Numbered from the stretch's first letter, positions 20,210 through 29,826 are shown. The stretch is DNA of 64,000 nucleotides from Candidatus Vicinibacter affinis (GCA_016714365.1 JADJNH010000005.1:1340501-1404500); one strand, 5' to 3'. Made by a program: numbers and translations. Notes: generated by a model not told the origin, from the letters alone.

Positions 20210-21790
20210 ATGAGTGTCTTGGAAGAAATTAACAAACGCAGAACTTTTGGTATTGTATCCCATCCGGATGCAGGAAAAACAACTTTGACAGAAAAGTTAC
20301 TTTTGTTTGGGGGCGCTATTCAAATCGCAGGGGCTGTTAAGTCCAATAAAATAAAGAAACATGCCACCTCTGACTTCATGGAAATCGAGCGGCAGCGGGG
20401 TATTTCTGTAGCGACTTCAGTGATGGCTTTCCCTTACCGGGACCTACAGATTAACATTTTGGATACACCCGGCCACAAAGATTTTGCAGAAGATACTTTC
20501 AGGACTTTAACCGCGGTCGACAGTGTAATCGTCGTAATTGATGTGGCAAAGGGAGTAGAAGAGCAAACGGAGAAATTGGTTCAGGTTTGCCGCATGAGAA
20601 AAACACCCATTATCGTATTTATAAATAAACTCGATCGCGAGGGTAAAGACGCTTTTGATTTGCTGGATGAAGTGGAAACCAAATTAAATTTAAGGGTTAC
20701 GCCACTGTCCTGGCCTATCGGAATGGGCCAGCGATTTCAAGGGGTTTACAGCCTTTATGAAAAAAAAATTATCCATTTCAGGCCACATGGAAAACAAGAG
20801 GGTGACGATGCAGTGGTAATAGAAGACATACATGACCCGAAGCTGGGAGAGATCATAGGTGAAAGACCGCATCAGCAACTGACGGAAGATCTCGATACGG
20901 TACTGGGCGTATATCCTGAATTCAACCGACAGGATTATCTGGATGGAAAGGTTTGTCCGGTATTTTATGGGAGTGCTGTTAATAATTTTGGTGTTAGAGA
21001 GCTGTTGGATTGTTTCGTAGAGATTGCACCAACTCCATTACCGCGCGAAACGGAAGAAAGAATTGTGCATCCTGAAGAAGAAGCCATGAGTGGTTTTGTG
21101 TTTAAAATCCATGCAAACATGGATCCCAAACATCGGGACCGGATTGCTTTTTTTAGAATTTGCTCCGGGGTTTTTAAAAGAAATACCAATTTTTATCATG
21201 TTCGTCTTGGGAGATCACTCAAATTTTCTAATCCTACGTCGTTCATGGCTGCCCGTAAAGAGGTCGTTGATGAAGCCTATCCGGGTGATGTGGTTGGGCT
21301 TTATGACAGCGGTAATTTTAAAATAGGAGACTCGCTGACGGAAGGGGAGAAGCTTCATTTTAAAGGCATCCCAAGATTTTCACCAGAAATTTTCAGATTT
21401 GTAAACAATGCGGATCCATCCAAATTCAAACAGTTCGCAAAAGGATTGGAGCAACTCATGGATGAAGGGGTTGCACAGATGTTTACCAAAGAAGATTCAC
21501 AACGAAAAATTATTGGGGTGGTGGGTGCTCTGCAGTTTGATGTGATACAGTACCGATTGGAAAATGAATACAACGCTGCTTGTTCGTACGATCCTATAAA
21601 CCTGCACAAAGCTTGTTGGGTGCAATGTGATGATCCAAAGAAAATGGAGGATTTTATTCAACGTAGGAAAAAAGACATTGCAAAAGATAAAGAAGGGAAA
21701 GTTGTTTTTTTAGCAGAATCCGCCTGGACGCTCAAACTTGTTCAGGATAATTTTCCTGACATCAAATTCCACATGACCAGTGAATTTTAA
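20210..21790 (+). CDS. prfC: Peptide chain release factor 3
   Basis: 526 residues, the normal length for RF3. This translational GTPase removes RF1/RF2 from the ribosome after peptide release. The G1 P-loop is SHPDAGKTTL (17-26), with the switch II/G3 motif DTPGHKDF (~87-94) and G4 motif NKLDRE. The RF3-specific segments TSDFMEIERQRGISVATSV and, near the C-terminus, GALQFDVIQYRLENEYN are present, which separates it from EF-G and TypA. Cytoplasmic housekeeping gene, 73 bp upstream of tmk on the same strand, so co-transcription is possible. Confidence 0.97.
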   Translation: MSVLEEINKRRTFGIVSHPDAGKTTLTEKLLLFGGAIQIAGAVKSNKIKKHATSDFMEIERQRGISVATSVMAFPYRDLQINILDTPGHKDFAEDTFRTLTAVDSVIVVIDVAKGVEEQTEKLVQVCRMRKTPIIVFINKLDREGKDAFDLLDEVETKLNLRVTPLSWPIGMGQRFQGVYSLYEKKIIHFRPHGKQEGDDAVVIEDIHDPKLGEIIGERPHQQLTEDLDTVLGVYPEFNRQDYLDGKVCPVFYGSAVNNFGVRELLDCFVEIAPTPLPRETEERIVHPEEEAMSGFVFKIHANMDPKHRDRIAFFRICSGVFKRNTNFYHVRLGRSLKFSNPTSFMAARKEVVDEAYPGDVVGLYDSGNFKIGDSLTEGEKLHFKGIPRFSPEIFRFVNNADPSKFKQFAKGLEQLMDEGVAQMFTKEDSQRKIIGVVGALQFDVIQYRLENEYNAACSYDPINLHKACWVQCDDPKKMEDFIQRRKKDIAKDKEGKVVFLAESAWTLKLVQDNFPDIKFHMTSEF

Positions 21791-21863
21791 AATTTATTCC
21801 TTGTAGATATAATTTGAATTAATTTGCACGATGATAAATTTAAATGGAATCTGATCAAATAAA

Positions 21864-22484
21864 ATGGCAAATCCAGTTTTCATTGCATTTGAAGGAATAG
21901 ACGGTAGTGGTAAAAGCACACAGGCAAAATTGTTGCGCGAAGCACTGGACAAATCTGGACAGAAGGTTTTGCTCACTGCGGAACCAACCAATCAAACAAT
22001 AGGCTCCTTGATCCGTGCAGCGTTCAGTGGAAGAATGGAAGCTGATCATCGCACAATAGCCGGTTTATTTGTCGCAGACCGCCTGGATCATATCCTGCAT
22101 TCAGAATATGGAATGCTTCCCATGCAGCAAAATGGTTACCACATTATTTGTGATCGCTATTATTTTTCGTCTTATGCTTATCAGGGCGTTCATATGTCTA
22201 TGGATTGGGTAATTAAAGCAAACTCCCTGAGTGCCGATTTGCTTCGTCCCGATCTCCACATTTTTATTGATGTTTCACCCGAGGCGGCTATGGAAAGAAT
22301 CCACTCCTCCCGTCCGGATAAAGAGATGTATGAAACCTTGGACAATCTAAAAAAAGTAAGAGATCAATATTTTAAAGCTTTTGACTTGCTAAAGGATCAG
22401 GAAAATGTTGCCATCATCAATGGAGATCAGAAAATAGAATCCCTGCACAAGGAGGTGATGAAAATGGTTTCAAAATATTTATAA
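21864..22484 (+). CDS. tmk: Thymidylate kinase
   Basis: 206 residues. It phosphorylates dTMP to dTDP in dTTP synthesis. The P-loop is FEGIDGSGKSTQ (~9-20), the DRY-type substrate motif is DRYYFSSYAYQG (97-108), and the lid segment HSSRPDKEMYE (~148-158) follows. Length and motif spacing are typical of bacterial Tmk. It is preceded by a 73-bp spacer after prfC. The following ~200 bases separate it from a convergent gene and show only a weak inverted repeat (AAGAGA / TCTCTT at 22542-22559). Confidence 0.97.
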   Translation: MANPVFIAFEGIDGSGKSTQAKLLREALDKSGQKVLLTAEPTNQTIGSLIRAAFSGRMEADHRTIAGLFVADRLDHILHSEYGMLPMQQNGYHIICDRYYFSSYAYQGVHMSMDWVIKANSLSADLLRPDLHIFIDVSPEAAMERIHSSRPDKEMYETLDNLKKVRDQYFKAFDLLKDQENVAIINGDQKIESLHKEVMKMVSKYL

Positions 22485-22690
22485 ATTCGGAGGTTGCGTC
22501 AGTGGATTTTTAAAAAAAAATTACTGCTCAAAAATTTTAAGAAGAGAATGGAATCTCTTTAGATCTAAATTAACGAATCCAATGGATTAATTATTGACCA
22601 TATCTTCATCTGCCCTTTGATTCATTTGGATAAAAGTTGAGGTAAAATTTATGTTGAAAATTAGCAGTATTTTTGATTTCATCTAACTCA

Positions 22691-24064
22691 TCAATTTCCC
22701 AATATTTTTTCAGCGGCATCTTTTCCACTTTGCAAAGCACCTTCCATAAATCCCTGCCATTCTGCTAAATGTTCTCCTGCAAATAAAGTGTTTTGAAAAG
22801 GTTCACTTAGTACAGGCATTACATCAAACCATTGCTTCACACCATACAAAGCATAAGCACCATAAGACGCAGGCTCATTTCCCCAATAAAACTTTATGTC
22901 TTCTTTTAGATATTTACTTACATCACCGAATGCCGGTCTTAGCGCATCCAGGATTATTGACTTGCGTTGTTCCTGACTCACTGCATTCAACGATTCAGCT
23001 TTGTCACCGGTGGCATAACAAATTAATGTACCGCCCGGTCCACTCTGGTTCTTGGTAGCGTGATAAAAATAATGGGCAGGCGTATCAGTAACCATGTCAA
23101 AATCTTCCTGCTTCCAAAATTTTTCAGAGAAGACCATTGGAAATTTTCCGATTCGAGCATATTGTAGTTCATTTAGTGCATCGAGCATATTTTCAGGTAA
23201 TTGTGGGGACCATAGGATTTTTCGTAATGAAAAAGTGGGTACTGCGCAAATTAATTTATCTGCTTCGAATATTGTTCCATTCTCACAGCGAACTTGCACA
23301 CCATTTTTATTTTGTGTGATGTTGGTTACTTTATGATTAATATGAATATTTTCTTTCCCTATGGTATTGCTTAATGCCTCGGTAAGTTTAGAATTTCCAC
23401 CTTTAATTTTTAAATCCATTTCATTTTTTTCGCTGCTCTCTGCAAACTCTGCAAATGCAGCATAAGCAGAAACATGTCTGATGCTTTCTCCAAAATCTGT
23501 ACTGTCCATTAATTCCCTGAGCAGTAAATCGCGATCTTCAAAATTTTTATCCGAAAGGAATCTCCACCAATCTTTGCGGTCCAATTTCTTTTTTTGTTTG
23601 TCGGGCATGGATTCCCATTCAGTTTTCTTGCTTTTCCAGAATTTTTCAAATGCAGGACTTAAATTCCACTTTCCATTTTTAAAGTATTGACCATTTTGTG
23701 TCAGATGTGTTTCAAATTGATTGTTCTCAAGAGTCAAACCAAATTTTTTACAAAGTGATATGATCAAGGAATGGGATTGCCCAACCCATTCTGCACCCAA
23801 TTCAATGACCTGGTCTGGAGAAGAGGAGGGGTGATGTGAAAAAACTCGCCCACCTATTCTGTTTTTGGCTTCTAGAATGGTAACTTTTAAACCTCGCTCC
23901 TTGAGGACATGGGCAGCCATCAATCCGGCAAACCCGGCACCAATGATACATACTGATTTTGCTTTTTTACCGGAGTTAAAATTTGGAATGGGGAGATGGC
24001 TTCCAATTTCCCGCCAGGCTGCTGTTCCAACAGCGGATTGAATGATGAAGGTCCTTCTTTTCAT
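22691..24064 (-). CDS. Flavin-dependent amine oxidase, probable Tat substrate
   Basis: I place the start at the ATG at 24064 (457 residues), because the 24 extra codons upstream lie before a clean export signal. The N-terminus begins MKRRTFIIQSAVG, which fits a twin-arginine (Tat) signal. A Rossmann FAD-binding motif follows: GAGFAG (~42-47), Glu ~65 and RIGGRV (~69-74). The C-terminal FAD motif is FAGEHLAEWQGFMEGAL. This matches the flavin monoamine oxidase family (PF01593), which oxidatively deaminates amines and produces hydrogen peroxide. The substrate is unknown. FAD-loaded folding in the cytoplasm before Tat export is known for this class; here it is inferred from the signal. Confidence 0.88.
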   Translation of the reverse strand: MKRRTFIIQSAVGTAAWREIGSHLPIPNFNSGKKAKSVCIIGAGFAGLMAAHVLKERGLKVTILEAKNRIGGRVFSHHPSSSPDQVIELGAEWVGQSHSLIISLCKKFGLTLENNQFETHLTQNGQYFKNGKWNLSPAFEKFWKSKKTEWESMPDKQKKKLDRKDWWRFLSDKNFEDRDLLLRELMDSTDFGESIRHVSAYAAFAEFAESSEKNEMDLKIKGGNSKLTEALSNTIGKENIHINHKVTNITQNKNGVQVRCENGTIFEADKLICAVPTFSLRKILWSPQLPENMLDALNELQYARIGKFPMVFSEKFWKQEDFDMVTDTPAHYFYHATKNQSGPGGTLICYATGDKAESLNAVSQEQRKSIILDALRPAFGDVSKYLKEDIKFYWGNEPASYGAYALYGVKQWFDVMPVLSEPFQNTLFAGEHLAEWQGFMEGALQSGKDAAEKILGN

Positions 24065-24243
24065 TTTGTTTGTTGAATTCGCGGAAGTAAAGATAAAAAA
24101 GTATTTCACCCTAAATCCTATATCATCATTGAACAATTTGCATTTGACTAAGCTTTTCGTTAATTAAATTGACCCCTCAGATTATATTTCAGAAAATATC
24201 CGTAGGTTTTTAAACTTTGTTGTTAAAATTAAGTCTTACCAAT

Positions 24244-24756
24244 ATGAATTTATTCAAGTTCCTTGTATTTGCTTTATTATTTGGTTATGTCAGCCATCCA
24301 ATCTTCGCTCAAGGGAAATACAAGGTGTATTTTTTTTTGCTGGAGGAATGCAAAATTACGCAGGCTTATGTCAAGGAAATTAATAGTTTGAAGAAAGAGT
24401 ATGAATGCGACAGTATTGCATTTAAAGCTTTCTTTCCAAGCCCCTCCTCAGAAATTAATTTAGTAGAGAAATTCATGGAGGAATATCAAATAGATTTGAA
24501 TTACGAAATGGACGAATTACAGGTGGCCGCATCCAAATTTGACATCACCGTAATGCCAGAAGTGGTATTGTATGATGAGTCAAAAATGAAAGTCCTATAC
24601 CAGGGACGCATCGACAATCTATTTGCCAAAATTGGTAAGCGAAGATCCAGGGCCACCACGCATGAGTTGAATGATTGTCTTGAATCTATTCGAAATGGAA
24701 AATTGATCAATCCTTTTAGAACCAATGCGATTGGTTGTTTTTTAACACGGTTGTAA
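24244..24756 (+). CDS. Secreted redoxin-like protein
   Basis: Start taken at the ATG at 24244 (170 residues), giving a proper signal peptide (MNLFKFLVF to PIFAQ). The mature protein begins YKVYFFLLEECKITQAYVKEI, which fits the strand-helix start of redoxin/thioredoxin-like proteins with a single cysteine where the peroxidatic one would be; the second active-site cysteine is absent. A VMPEVVLYD strand and a C-terminal GC motif follow. In several phyla a redoxin of this kind is fused or adjacent to cytochrome c/copper-monooxygenase proteins, and the next gene is exactly that. Probable role: thiol or copper handling for the neighbour (inference). Confidence 0.65.
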   Translation: MNLFKFLVFALLFGYVSHPIFAQGKYKVYFFLLEECKITQAYVKEINSLKKEYECDSIAFKAFFPSPSSEINLVEKFMEEYQIDLNYEMDELQVAASKFDITVMPEVVLYDESKMKVLYQGRIDNLFAKIGKRRSRATTHELNDCLESIRNGKLINPFRTNAIGCFLTRL

Positions 24757-24780
24757 TTCGAAGACAATAACATATCTTTG
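24751..24780 (+). promoter_or_regulatory. Promoter with TTG-N19-TATCTTTG
   Basis: TTG at 24751-24753 and TATCTTTG at 24773-24780 are 19 bases apart, an exact match to the Bacteroidota primary sigma consensus (TTG-N19-TAnnTTTG). It overlaps the stop of the redoxin gene and leaves about 15 bases before the ATG of the cytochrome gene, so that gene can be transcribed separately. Confidence 0.65.
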
Positions 24781-24795
24781 ATAATTAATTATTAG

Positions 24796-26355
24796 ATGAT
24801 GAAATACGGATACGGTTTTTTATTTTTAATTGTTTTCTTTTTTGAAGGTCAGGCACAGACCTATTCTGAACAGGTAGCCTCCATTATTTATACTCATTGC
24901 AGTAATTGTCATCGGCCCGGTGAAATTGGGCCTTTCCCATTGACCAATTACGAAGAGGTGAAGGACAGGGCTTTTACCATCAAGTACGTTACAGAATCAA
25001 GGTATATGCCACCCTGGAAGCCAGATCCAAAGTACCGAAATTTTCAACATGAGAATTTTCTCACTGATGCTGAAATCAGCATTCTGGGAAAATGGGTGGA
25101 CGCTGGAATGCCACAAGGAGATCCTTCGAAAGAACCTCCATTTCCTAATTTTCCTTCCGGTTCTCAGATTGGAACTCCTGACCTGGTTGTTTCTTTTGCC
25201 AAAAAGTATGTGCATAAAGGAAATGGCCTGGACGAATACAGATATTTTGTCTTGCCAACCAATCTTACCGAGGACAAAGAATTGGTGGCATTAGAAATGA
25301 GACCCGGTAATAAAAAAATTGTTCATCATACTTTGTTCTGGGCAGACAATACGGGTTCTGCCAGGGCAGAAGATGCCAAGACTCCGGAATACGGATTTAC
25401 AGGTGCAGCCTCGAATGTGTTAAAAGGAGAACAATTACCGGGATATGTTCCTGGTCAAAAACCAAATATTTATACCAACGGAATGTCACAGATGGTGCCA
25501 AAGGGATCTGATTTGGTTTTACAAATGCATTATGCTCCAACGGCAGTGGATGAATCGGATAGCTCTGTAGTCAATTTGTTTTTTGCCAAGCAACCCAGTA
25601 AGAGAACAGTTTACAATAAGATAATGCTTCCGCCTGATCTGATCAACGGACCATTTATCATTCCCGCCAATACAGTAAAACAGTTTCATGGAGTGTATAA
25701 AGTGCCTCTCAATGTAAGTCTGGTAGGGATTTGGCCACATTGCCATATGTTGGGTAAAGATTGGGAAGTTTATGCCAAACTCCCGAACGGGAGCCAAATT
25801 CCACTGATCAAAATCTCTGATTGGGATTTTAATTGGCAGGGTGGATATTATTTTCAAAAGCTCATAGTCATTCCGGCAGGAAGTGAAATTCATGCTTTTG
25901 CAACTTACGACAATACAGTTGATAATCCGGTTAATCCTAATTCGCCGCCCAAGTCAATTACCTGGGGGGAAGGGACTTCTGATGAAATGTATTATTTACC
26001 CATCAGTTTCGTACTGGCTCAGCCGGGAGATGAGAATGTAAGTCTGAGCAACGATGATCTTGCTGGGAAAGGAATCTTGAACAAGGATATAAGTAACCAA
26101 TTATTACCTGTTTACCCCAATCCAACACAATCAGATTTAAACATCCCTTTTGTACTGAATGCAGACCAGCAGGTGCAATTTGATCTGGTAGATCTTATAG
26201 GAATGACTGTGTCTAAGCTGGCAGACAAGAGAAATTATTTTCAAGGTCAGCATTCCTTGAAAATTAAGACTCCACCAGTCGAGAACGGTGTTTATTTTGT
26301 TTTGTTGAGAACCAATACAGGTACTTTAAGTCAGAAGTTGGTCATCCAGAGATAA
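24796..26355 (+). CDS. Cytochrome c / copper monooxygenase-like T9SS protein
   Basis: 519 residues. Signal peptide (~1-20); class I haem c motif CSNCH at 35-39 with a likely axial Met in RYMPPWKPDP; then a copper type II, ascorbate-dependent monooxygenase-like region with HH at 177-178, QMHYAP (His 245) and WPHCHMLGKDW (His 315 and His 317, Met 318), the ligands expected for the two copper sites. The C-terminus (from ~435, YPNPTQSD) is a type A T9SS sorting domain. The protein is likely secreted to the cell surface. An oxidative reaction on an external substrate is inferred from the fold; the true substrate is unknown. It pairs with the redoxin-like gene upstream. Confidence 0.85.
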   Translation: MMKYGYGFLFLIVFFFEGQAQTYSEQVASIIYTHCSNCHRPGEIGPFPLTNYEEVKDRAFTIKYVTESRYMPPWKPDPKYRNFQHENFLTDAEISILGKWVDAGMPQGDPSKEPPFPNFPSGSQIGTPDLVVSFAKKYVHKGNGLDEYRYFVLPTNLTEDKELVALEMRPGNKKIVHHTLFWADNTGSARAEDAKTPEYGFTGAASNVLKGEQLPGYVPGQKPNIYTNGMSQMVPKGSDLVLQMHYAPTAVDESDSSVVNLFFAKQPSKRTVYNKIMLPPDLINGPFIIPANTVKQFHGVYKVPLNVSLVGIWPHCHMLGKDWEVYAKLPNGSQIPLIKISDWDFNWQGGYYFQKLIVIPAGSEIHAFATYDNTVDNPVNPNSPPKSITWGEGTSDEMYYLPISFVLAQPGDENVSLSNDDLAGKGILNKDISNQLLPVYPNPTQSDLNIPFVLNADQQVQFDLVDLIGMTVSKLADKRNYFQGQHSLKIKTPPVENGVYFVLLRTNTGTLSQKLVIQR

Positions 26356-26407
26356 AATCAGCTGAACAATAGATCTTAAAAAAAATCATGTATTTGTTTT
26401 TTTTTAA

Positions 26408-26415
26408 TAGTTTTG
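26408..26415 (+). promoter_or_regulatory. Putative -7 element upstream of the DUF1761 gene
   Basis: TAGTTTTG fits TAnnTTTG and lies 40 bases before the ATG at 26456. I see no TTG at the right distance upstream, so support is partial. Confidence 0.3.
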
Positions 26416-26455
26416 AAGGTTAAATTTTTTCAAACAAAACAAAATAAAACAAATT

Positions 26456-26956
26456 ATGAATTGGATTGCTATTCTCGTTGCAGCTTTGGTGCCCATGGCT
26501 GTAGGTTTCGTATGGTATCACCAAAAAGTGATGGGGGATGCCTGGCAGAGGGAAACTGGGCTTACTGACGAAAGAATTAATGGCTCAAATATGCCAATGA
26601 TCTATGGGCTTTCTTTGCTTTTTGCAGTTATGCTGGCATTCGCAACACCCATGTTGTGTATTCATCAGATGAGTGTGCAGAGTGCTTTAATGAATGTTTT
26701 GCAGGATCCTGCCCGCGCAGATGCGGCAAAGATGATAGTCGATAAGTTTGAAGCTGGAGGGGAATATGCCAATGAATTCAGAACTTTCAAACATGGAGCC
26801 TTGCATGGTGTCCTGGCCGGGATATTCTTAATCTTTCCAGTAATCGCAACAAATGGCTTTTTTGAAAGAAAATCATTTAAACTTACCATGATGAATACCG
26901 CTTATTGGACCATAGTATTGGCCCTGATGTGTGGCATTGTTTGTGGTTGGCAATAA
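26456..26956 (+). CDS. DUF1761 membrane protein
   Basis: 166 residues with about four transmembrane helices (roughly 4-22, 45-65, 115-133 and 145-165). The N-terminal MNWIAILVAALVPMAVGFVWY and the following MGDAW match the DUF1761 family, small inner-membrane proteins of unknown function common in Bacteroidota. It has its own transcription unit and ends in a clear terminator. Confidence 0.8.
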   Translation: MNWIAILVAALVPMAVGFVWYHQKVMGDAWQRETGLTDERINGSNMPMIYGLSLLFAVMLAFATPMLCIHQMSVQSALMNVLQDPARADAAKMIVDKFEAGGEYANEFRTFKHGALHGVLAGIFLIFPVIATNGFFERKSFKLTMMNTAYWTIVLALMCGIVCGWQ

Positions 26957-26981
26957 TTTTAATCATTCATAAATAATTACC

Positions 26982-27020
26982 GAAGGAATTTATCTGATAA
27001 GGGTAAATTCCTTCTTTTTT
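26982..27020 (+). terminator. Rho-independent terminator after the DUF1761 gene
   Basis: An 11-bp perfect stem (GAAGGAATTTA at 26982-26992 with TAAATTCCTTC at 27004-27014) and an 11-base loop, followed by six T residues. Confidence 0.85.
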
Positions 27021-27043
27021 ATTTTAACAAAAGTTTTCTATTG

Positions 27044-28513
27044 ATGAAATATCCACTTTTTAAGAAGATTTTCTTGTTTCTTTTTTTATTCACGGAAATT
27101 CAACAGGTTGACGCACAAAAGTGGGTGGAACAAAAATATGCGATCTCCACGACATCGGATGTCCCTTATGCCGAAGTAGTAGATTTTGCAGGAAACAAAA
27201 GGGCACTCAAACTTGACTTAAGTTTGCCAACTGATGATCAGCCGCCTCTTTGTGGGAGGCCATTATTGTTGCTTATTCATGGTGGGGCTTTTCTTGCAGG
27301 ATCAAAGAATGATGGTTTATTAAATAGCGGCATGAAGGATTTTGCAAAAAGAGGTTATGTGACCGCCTCAATTGATTACAGATTAGGCATGTTTAATACC
27401 GAAAAGCAGGTGCATTGTAATGTAACACAATTGTTCAATGCGCCTTGGGATTGTCTGAATGTCACAGACACGGTAGAATGGTATAGAGCATTTTTTAGAG
27501 CAGTGCAAGATGGAAATCGTGCCATAGATTTTTTACTTTCAAAATCTGAGTTGAACATTGACAAAAGGAATGTTTTTATATTGGGAGAAAGTGCCGGAGC
27601 GATTACAGCACTGGGTGTTGGTTTTTTAGACAAACAAGAGGAGATACTTTCCTTGTTTCAAAAGCAAAACGATGCCCTGGCACCAAACCTTCTATATCAG
27701 GATTTGTGTATACGACAAACAGGTTACGATACCGGCATCGCATTTATGAATCTCACCAGGCCAGACCTCGTAGCGGATTATAATCCGGCAAGCAGCAGGA
27801 ACTATAAAATAAAAGGAGTTGCTTCGTTTTATGGTGCCATGTTTTATGATTTATTTCAACATAGGAACTCGGATCATGATCTTCCCAGTCTTTATCTTTT
27901 TCATCAACCTAATGATCTGGTAGTTTCAATCGGATACAAAAAAGTTTTACAAGATCTGGCCGCTTGTTTCTCATCACTTGGAGGTTGCCAGGACATAATT
28001 TCAAGACCATTGGTTGCAGGTTCCGACCTGTTAAATACACGATACAAAAACCTAATTGGCGGAGTTCAGACAAAGGCTGAGTTGATTTATGACAGGACTG
28101 CAAACAATGGTGATTGTTTGTTTCAGGTTTTGAATCCTACTTCAGGAGGTGGACATACTGTGGATAATTATTTATTGAGAACACAAACCGTCGCCACTTT
28201 ATTTGCTAAACGAATGGATGAATCCTCTCCCTGTACGGTAGGAAATGAATCGATTGTGAAGGAGGATACAAAGCTTGAGATTTTTCCAAATCCCGGAAAT
28301 GGAATGGTACAACTGCAAACCAATGGATTTATTCATAAGTGTGAGGTTTTTACAATTGAAGGAAAGAGAGTTTTGTTGCGCAATTCGGATGATCTGTCTA
28401 TGAATAAAAAAATTGACATCAGTCATTTGTCGCCGGGCATTTATTTACTGAATGTTTTAGTGGATAATAAAATGTATATGAAAAAATTAATGGTTGCTTC
28501 CGGAAAACTTTAG
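27044..28513 (+). CDS. Secreted carboxylesterase-type hydrolase with T9SS sorting domain
   Basis: Start taken at the ATG at 27044; a TTG directly before it is in frame but unnecessary. 489 residues with a signal peptide ending around VDAQ. It is an alpha/beta hydrolase of the carboxylesterase/lipase type: the oxyanion motif HGGAF is at 79-83, the nucleophile elbow is GESAG (Ser ~183), an Asp-bearing strand LFHQPNDLVV follows, and GGGHTV gives the likely catalytic His. The C-terminal ~85 residues (FPNPGNGMV onward) form a type A T9SS domain. Cysteine-rich insertions suggest disulfides. Substrate unknown. A related hydrolase is encoded at 50966-52198. Its stop codon overlaps that of the convergent MFS gene. 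Confidence 0.87.
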   Translation: MKYPLFKKIFLFLFLFTEIQQVDAQKWVEQKYAISTTSDVPYAEVVDFAGNKRALKLDLSLPTDDQPPLCGRPLLLLIHGGAFLAGSKNDGLLNSGMKDFAKRGYVTASIDYRLGMFNTEKQVHCNVTQLFNAPWDCLNVTDTVEWYRAFFRAVQDGNRAIDFLLSKSELNIDKRNVFILGESAGAITALGVGFLDKQEEILSLFQKQNDALAPNLLYQDLCIRQTGYDTGIAFMNLTRPDLVADYNPASSRNYKIKGVASFYGAMFYDLFQHRNSDHDLPSLYLFHQPNDLVVSIGYKKVLQDLAACFSSLGGCQDIISRPLVAGSDLLNTRYKNLIGGVQTKAELIYDRTANNGDCLFQVLNPTSGGGHTVDNYLLRTQTVATLFAKRMDESSPCTVGNESIVKEDTKLEIFPNPGNGMVQLQTNGFIHKCEVFTIEGKRVLLRNSDDLSMNKKIDISHLSPGIYLLNVLVDNKMYMKKLMVASGKL

Positions 28514-29739
28514 TTGGATTCAACATTCAATCTATCTCGATCTTTGATGTAAAACATCAGGCTCATTGCAAGAAAAGTAACCCCTGCAAGGCAATACCAC
28601 ATTACTTCAAAACTATAACGATCAATCAATTGGGTTCCGATGATGGGTGCAATGATCAATGCAACTGCCCAGGCCATGGAATAGAGTCCCATATATCGTC
28701 CCATGGATTGGGGATTCGCCCGCCTCATGCAAAAACTGGCCATAAAAGGCATTGCCAAAATTTCACTCAAGGTGATGAGGATGATTGACACAACGAGCAC
28801 CCACATTCCATGCCAAACATTCATCATAATATAAGCTAAGATCAATAATAAACATCCGATTTTGATGTAAGTAAAATTCCTCAACTTGTTTTCAAGCAGA
28901 TAGATTACCGACATTTCAATTAAAGCGACACCAAGTCCATTCATGGCCATCAAGAGACCAATGGTTTTTGGGTTTAAGCCATATACATTTTTATAATACA
29001 AAGGCAGAGTGGTGAAGAATTGAAAAAACGAAGTAGCGTACAACAAACAAACCAATAGGAAGAGCAAATAAAAATAATCCTTCCAGGGAGATAACACCGC
29101 TTCTTTTTCAATTTCCTCGGGTGAATAATCAGATTTATTTTTTCGCTCTACTCTTCTTGCCTTGCCTATAAAAATAATGATGAATATGCCTGCTGCAATA
29201 CACGTAAGGCCATCTACCCAAAAGATTGCTTTGAAATTGATCAAAGCCAATAAACCTCCAATAATGGGAGCCACTGAAAAACCCAGGTTCATGGCTAAGC
29301 GATTGAGCCCAATGCTCCTGGTATAATTTGATTCATCGGTAAAACTGCTCATGGCCGTAATATTCGCAGGTCTGAAAGCGTCACCGGTCGCAGTAAAAAG
29401 AAAGATGAGTACACAAACCAAATAAAAGTTGGAAGCAAAGCTTACCATAAAAAGTACAACACCAGAAGTAATGATCGTGCTGACCAGAACTTTGTAATAA
29501 CCAATTTTATCCACCAGAAATCCACCCAGCAATGAACCTGCAAGGCTTCCCAAACCAAGCATGGCCATTACCATACCGGTTTGTTGGATGGTAAATTGCA
29601 ATTCCTGACTGAGGTAAACACTTAAAAACAGCATGACGATACTGCCACATCTGTTGATAAACATGGCTGTTGCCAAAATCCACACATTCTTATGGATGCC
29701 GGAATAAGAATTAAGTATGAATTCCTTGATTTTGAACAT
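28510..29739 (-). CDS. MFS transporter
   Basis: 409 residues with about 12 hydrophobic segments. MFS motif A is seen in the loop after helix 2 (GGFLVDKIGYYKV). A cytoplasmic linker rich in Arg, Lys and Glu (~195-215) separates the two halves. It most resembles the proton-driven drug/metabolite exporters of the TetA/MdtG type. The cargo is unknown. It overlaps the convergent esterase gene by four bases (TTAG, 28510-28513), giving each a stop codon. Confidence 0.88.
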   Translation of the reverse strand: MFKIKEFILNSYSGIHKNVWILATAMFINRCGSIVMLFLSVYLSQELQFTIQQTGMVMAMLGLGSLAGSLLGGFLVDKIGYYKVLVSTIITSGVVLFMVSFASNFYLVCVLIFLFTATGDAFRPANITAMSSFTDESNYTRSIGLNRLAMNLGFSVAPIIGGLLALINFKAIFWVDGLTCIAAGIFIIIFIGKARRVERKNKSDYSPEEIEKEAVLSPWKDYFYLLFLLVCLLYATSFFQFFTTLPLYYKNVYGLNPKTIGLLMAMNGLGVALIEMSVIYLLENKLRNFTYIKIGCLLLILAYIMMNVWHGMWVLVVSIILITLSEILAMPFMASFCMRRANPQSMGRYMGLYSMAWAVALIIAPIIGTQLIDRYSFEVMWYCLAGVTFLAMSLMFYIKDRDRLNVESN

Positions 29740-29804
29740 ATTTAAGTTGAGGGATCAGCATAATAAACCTTCTTTATTGCAATATGTTTTAAATATATAA
29801 TGTT

Positions 29805-29812
29805 TACATTTG
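29805..29812 (+). promoter_or_regulatory. Putative -7 element that helps decide the next start codon
   Basis: TACATTTG matches TAnnTTTG. It sits inside the longest possible reading frame (ATG at 29800), so if it is the promoter, translation must begin at 29827 or 29833 rather than 29800. Confidence 0.4.
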
Positions 29813-29826
29813 CCAATCATAAAAAT

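Noticed and set aside
22542..22559. Possible terminator after tmk
   Set aside because: Only a six-base stem without a clear T-tract; mentioned in the tmk entry but not called.
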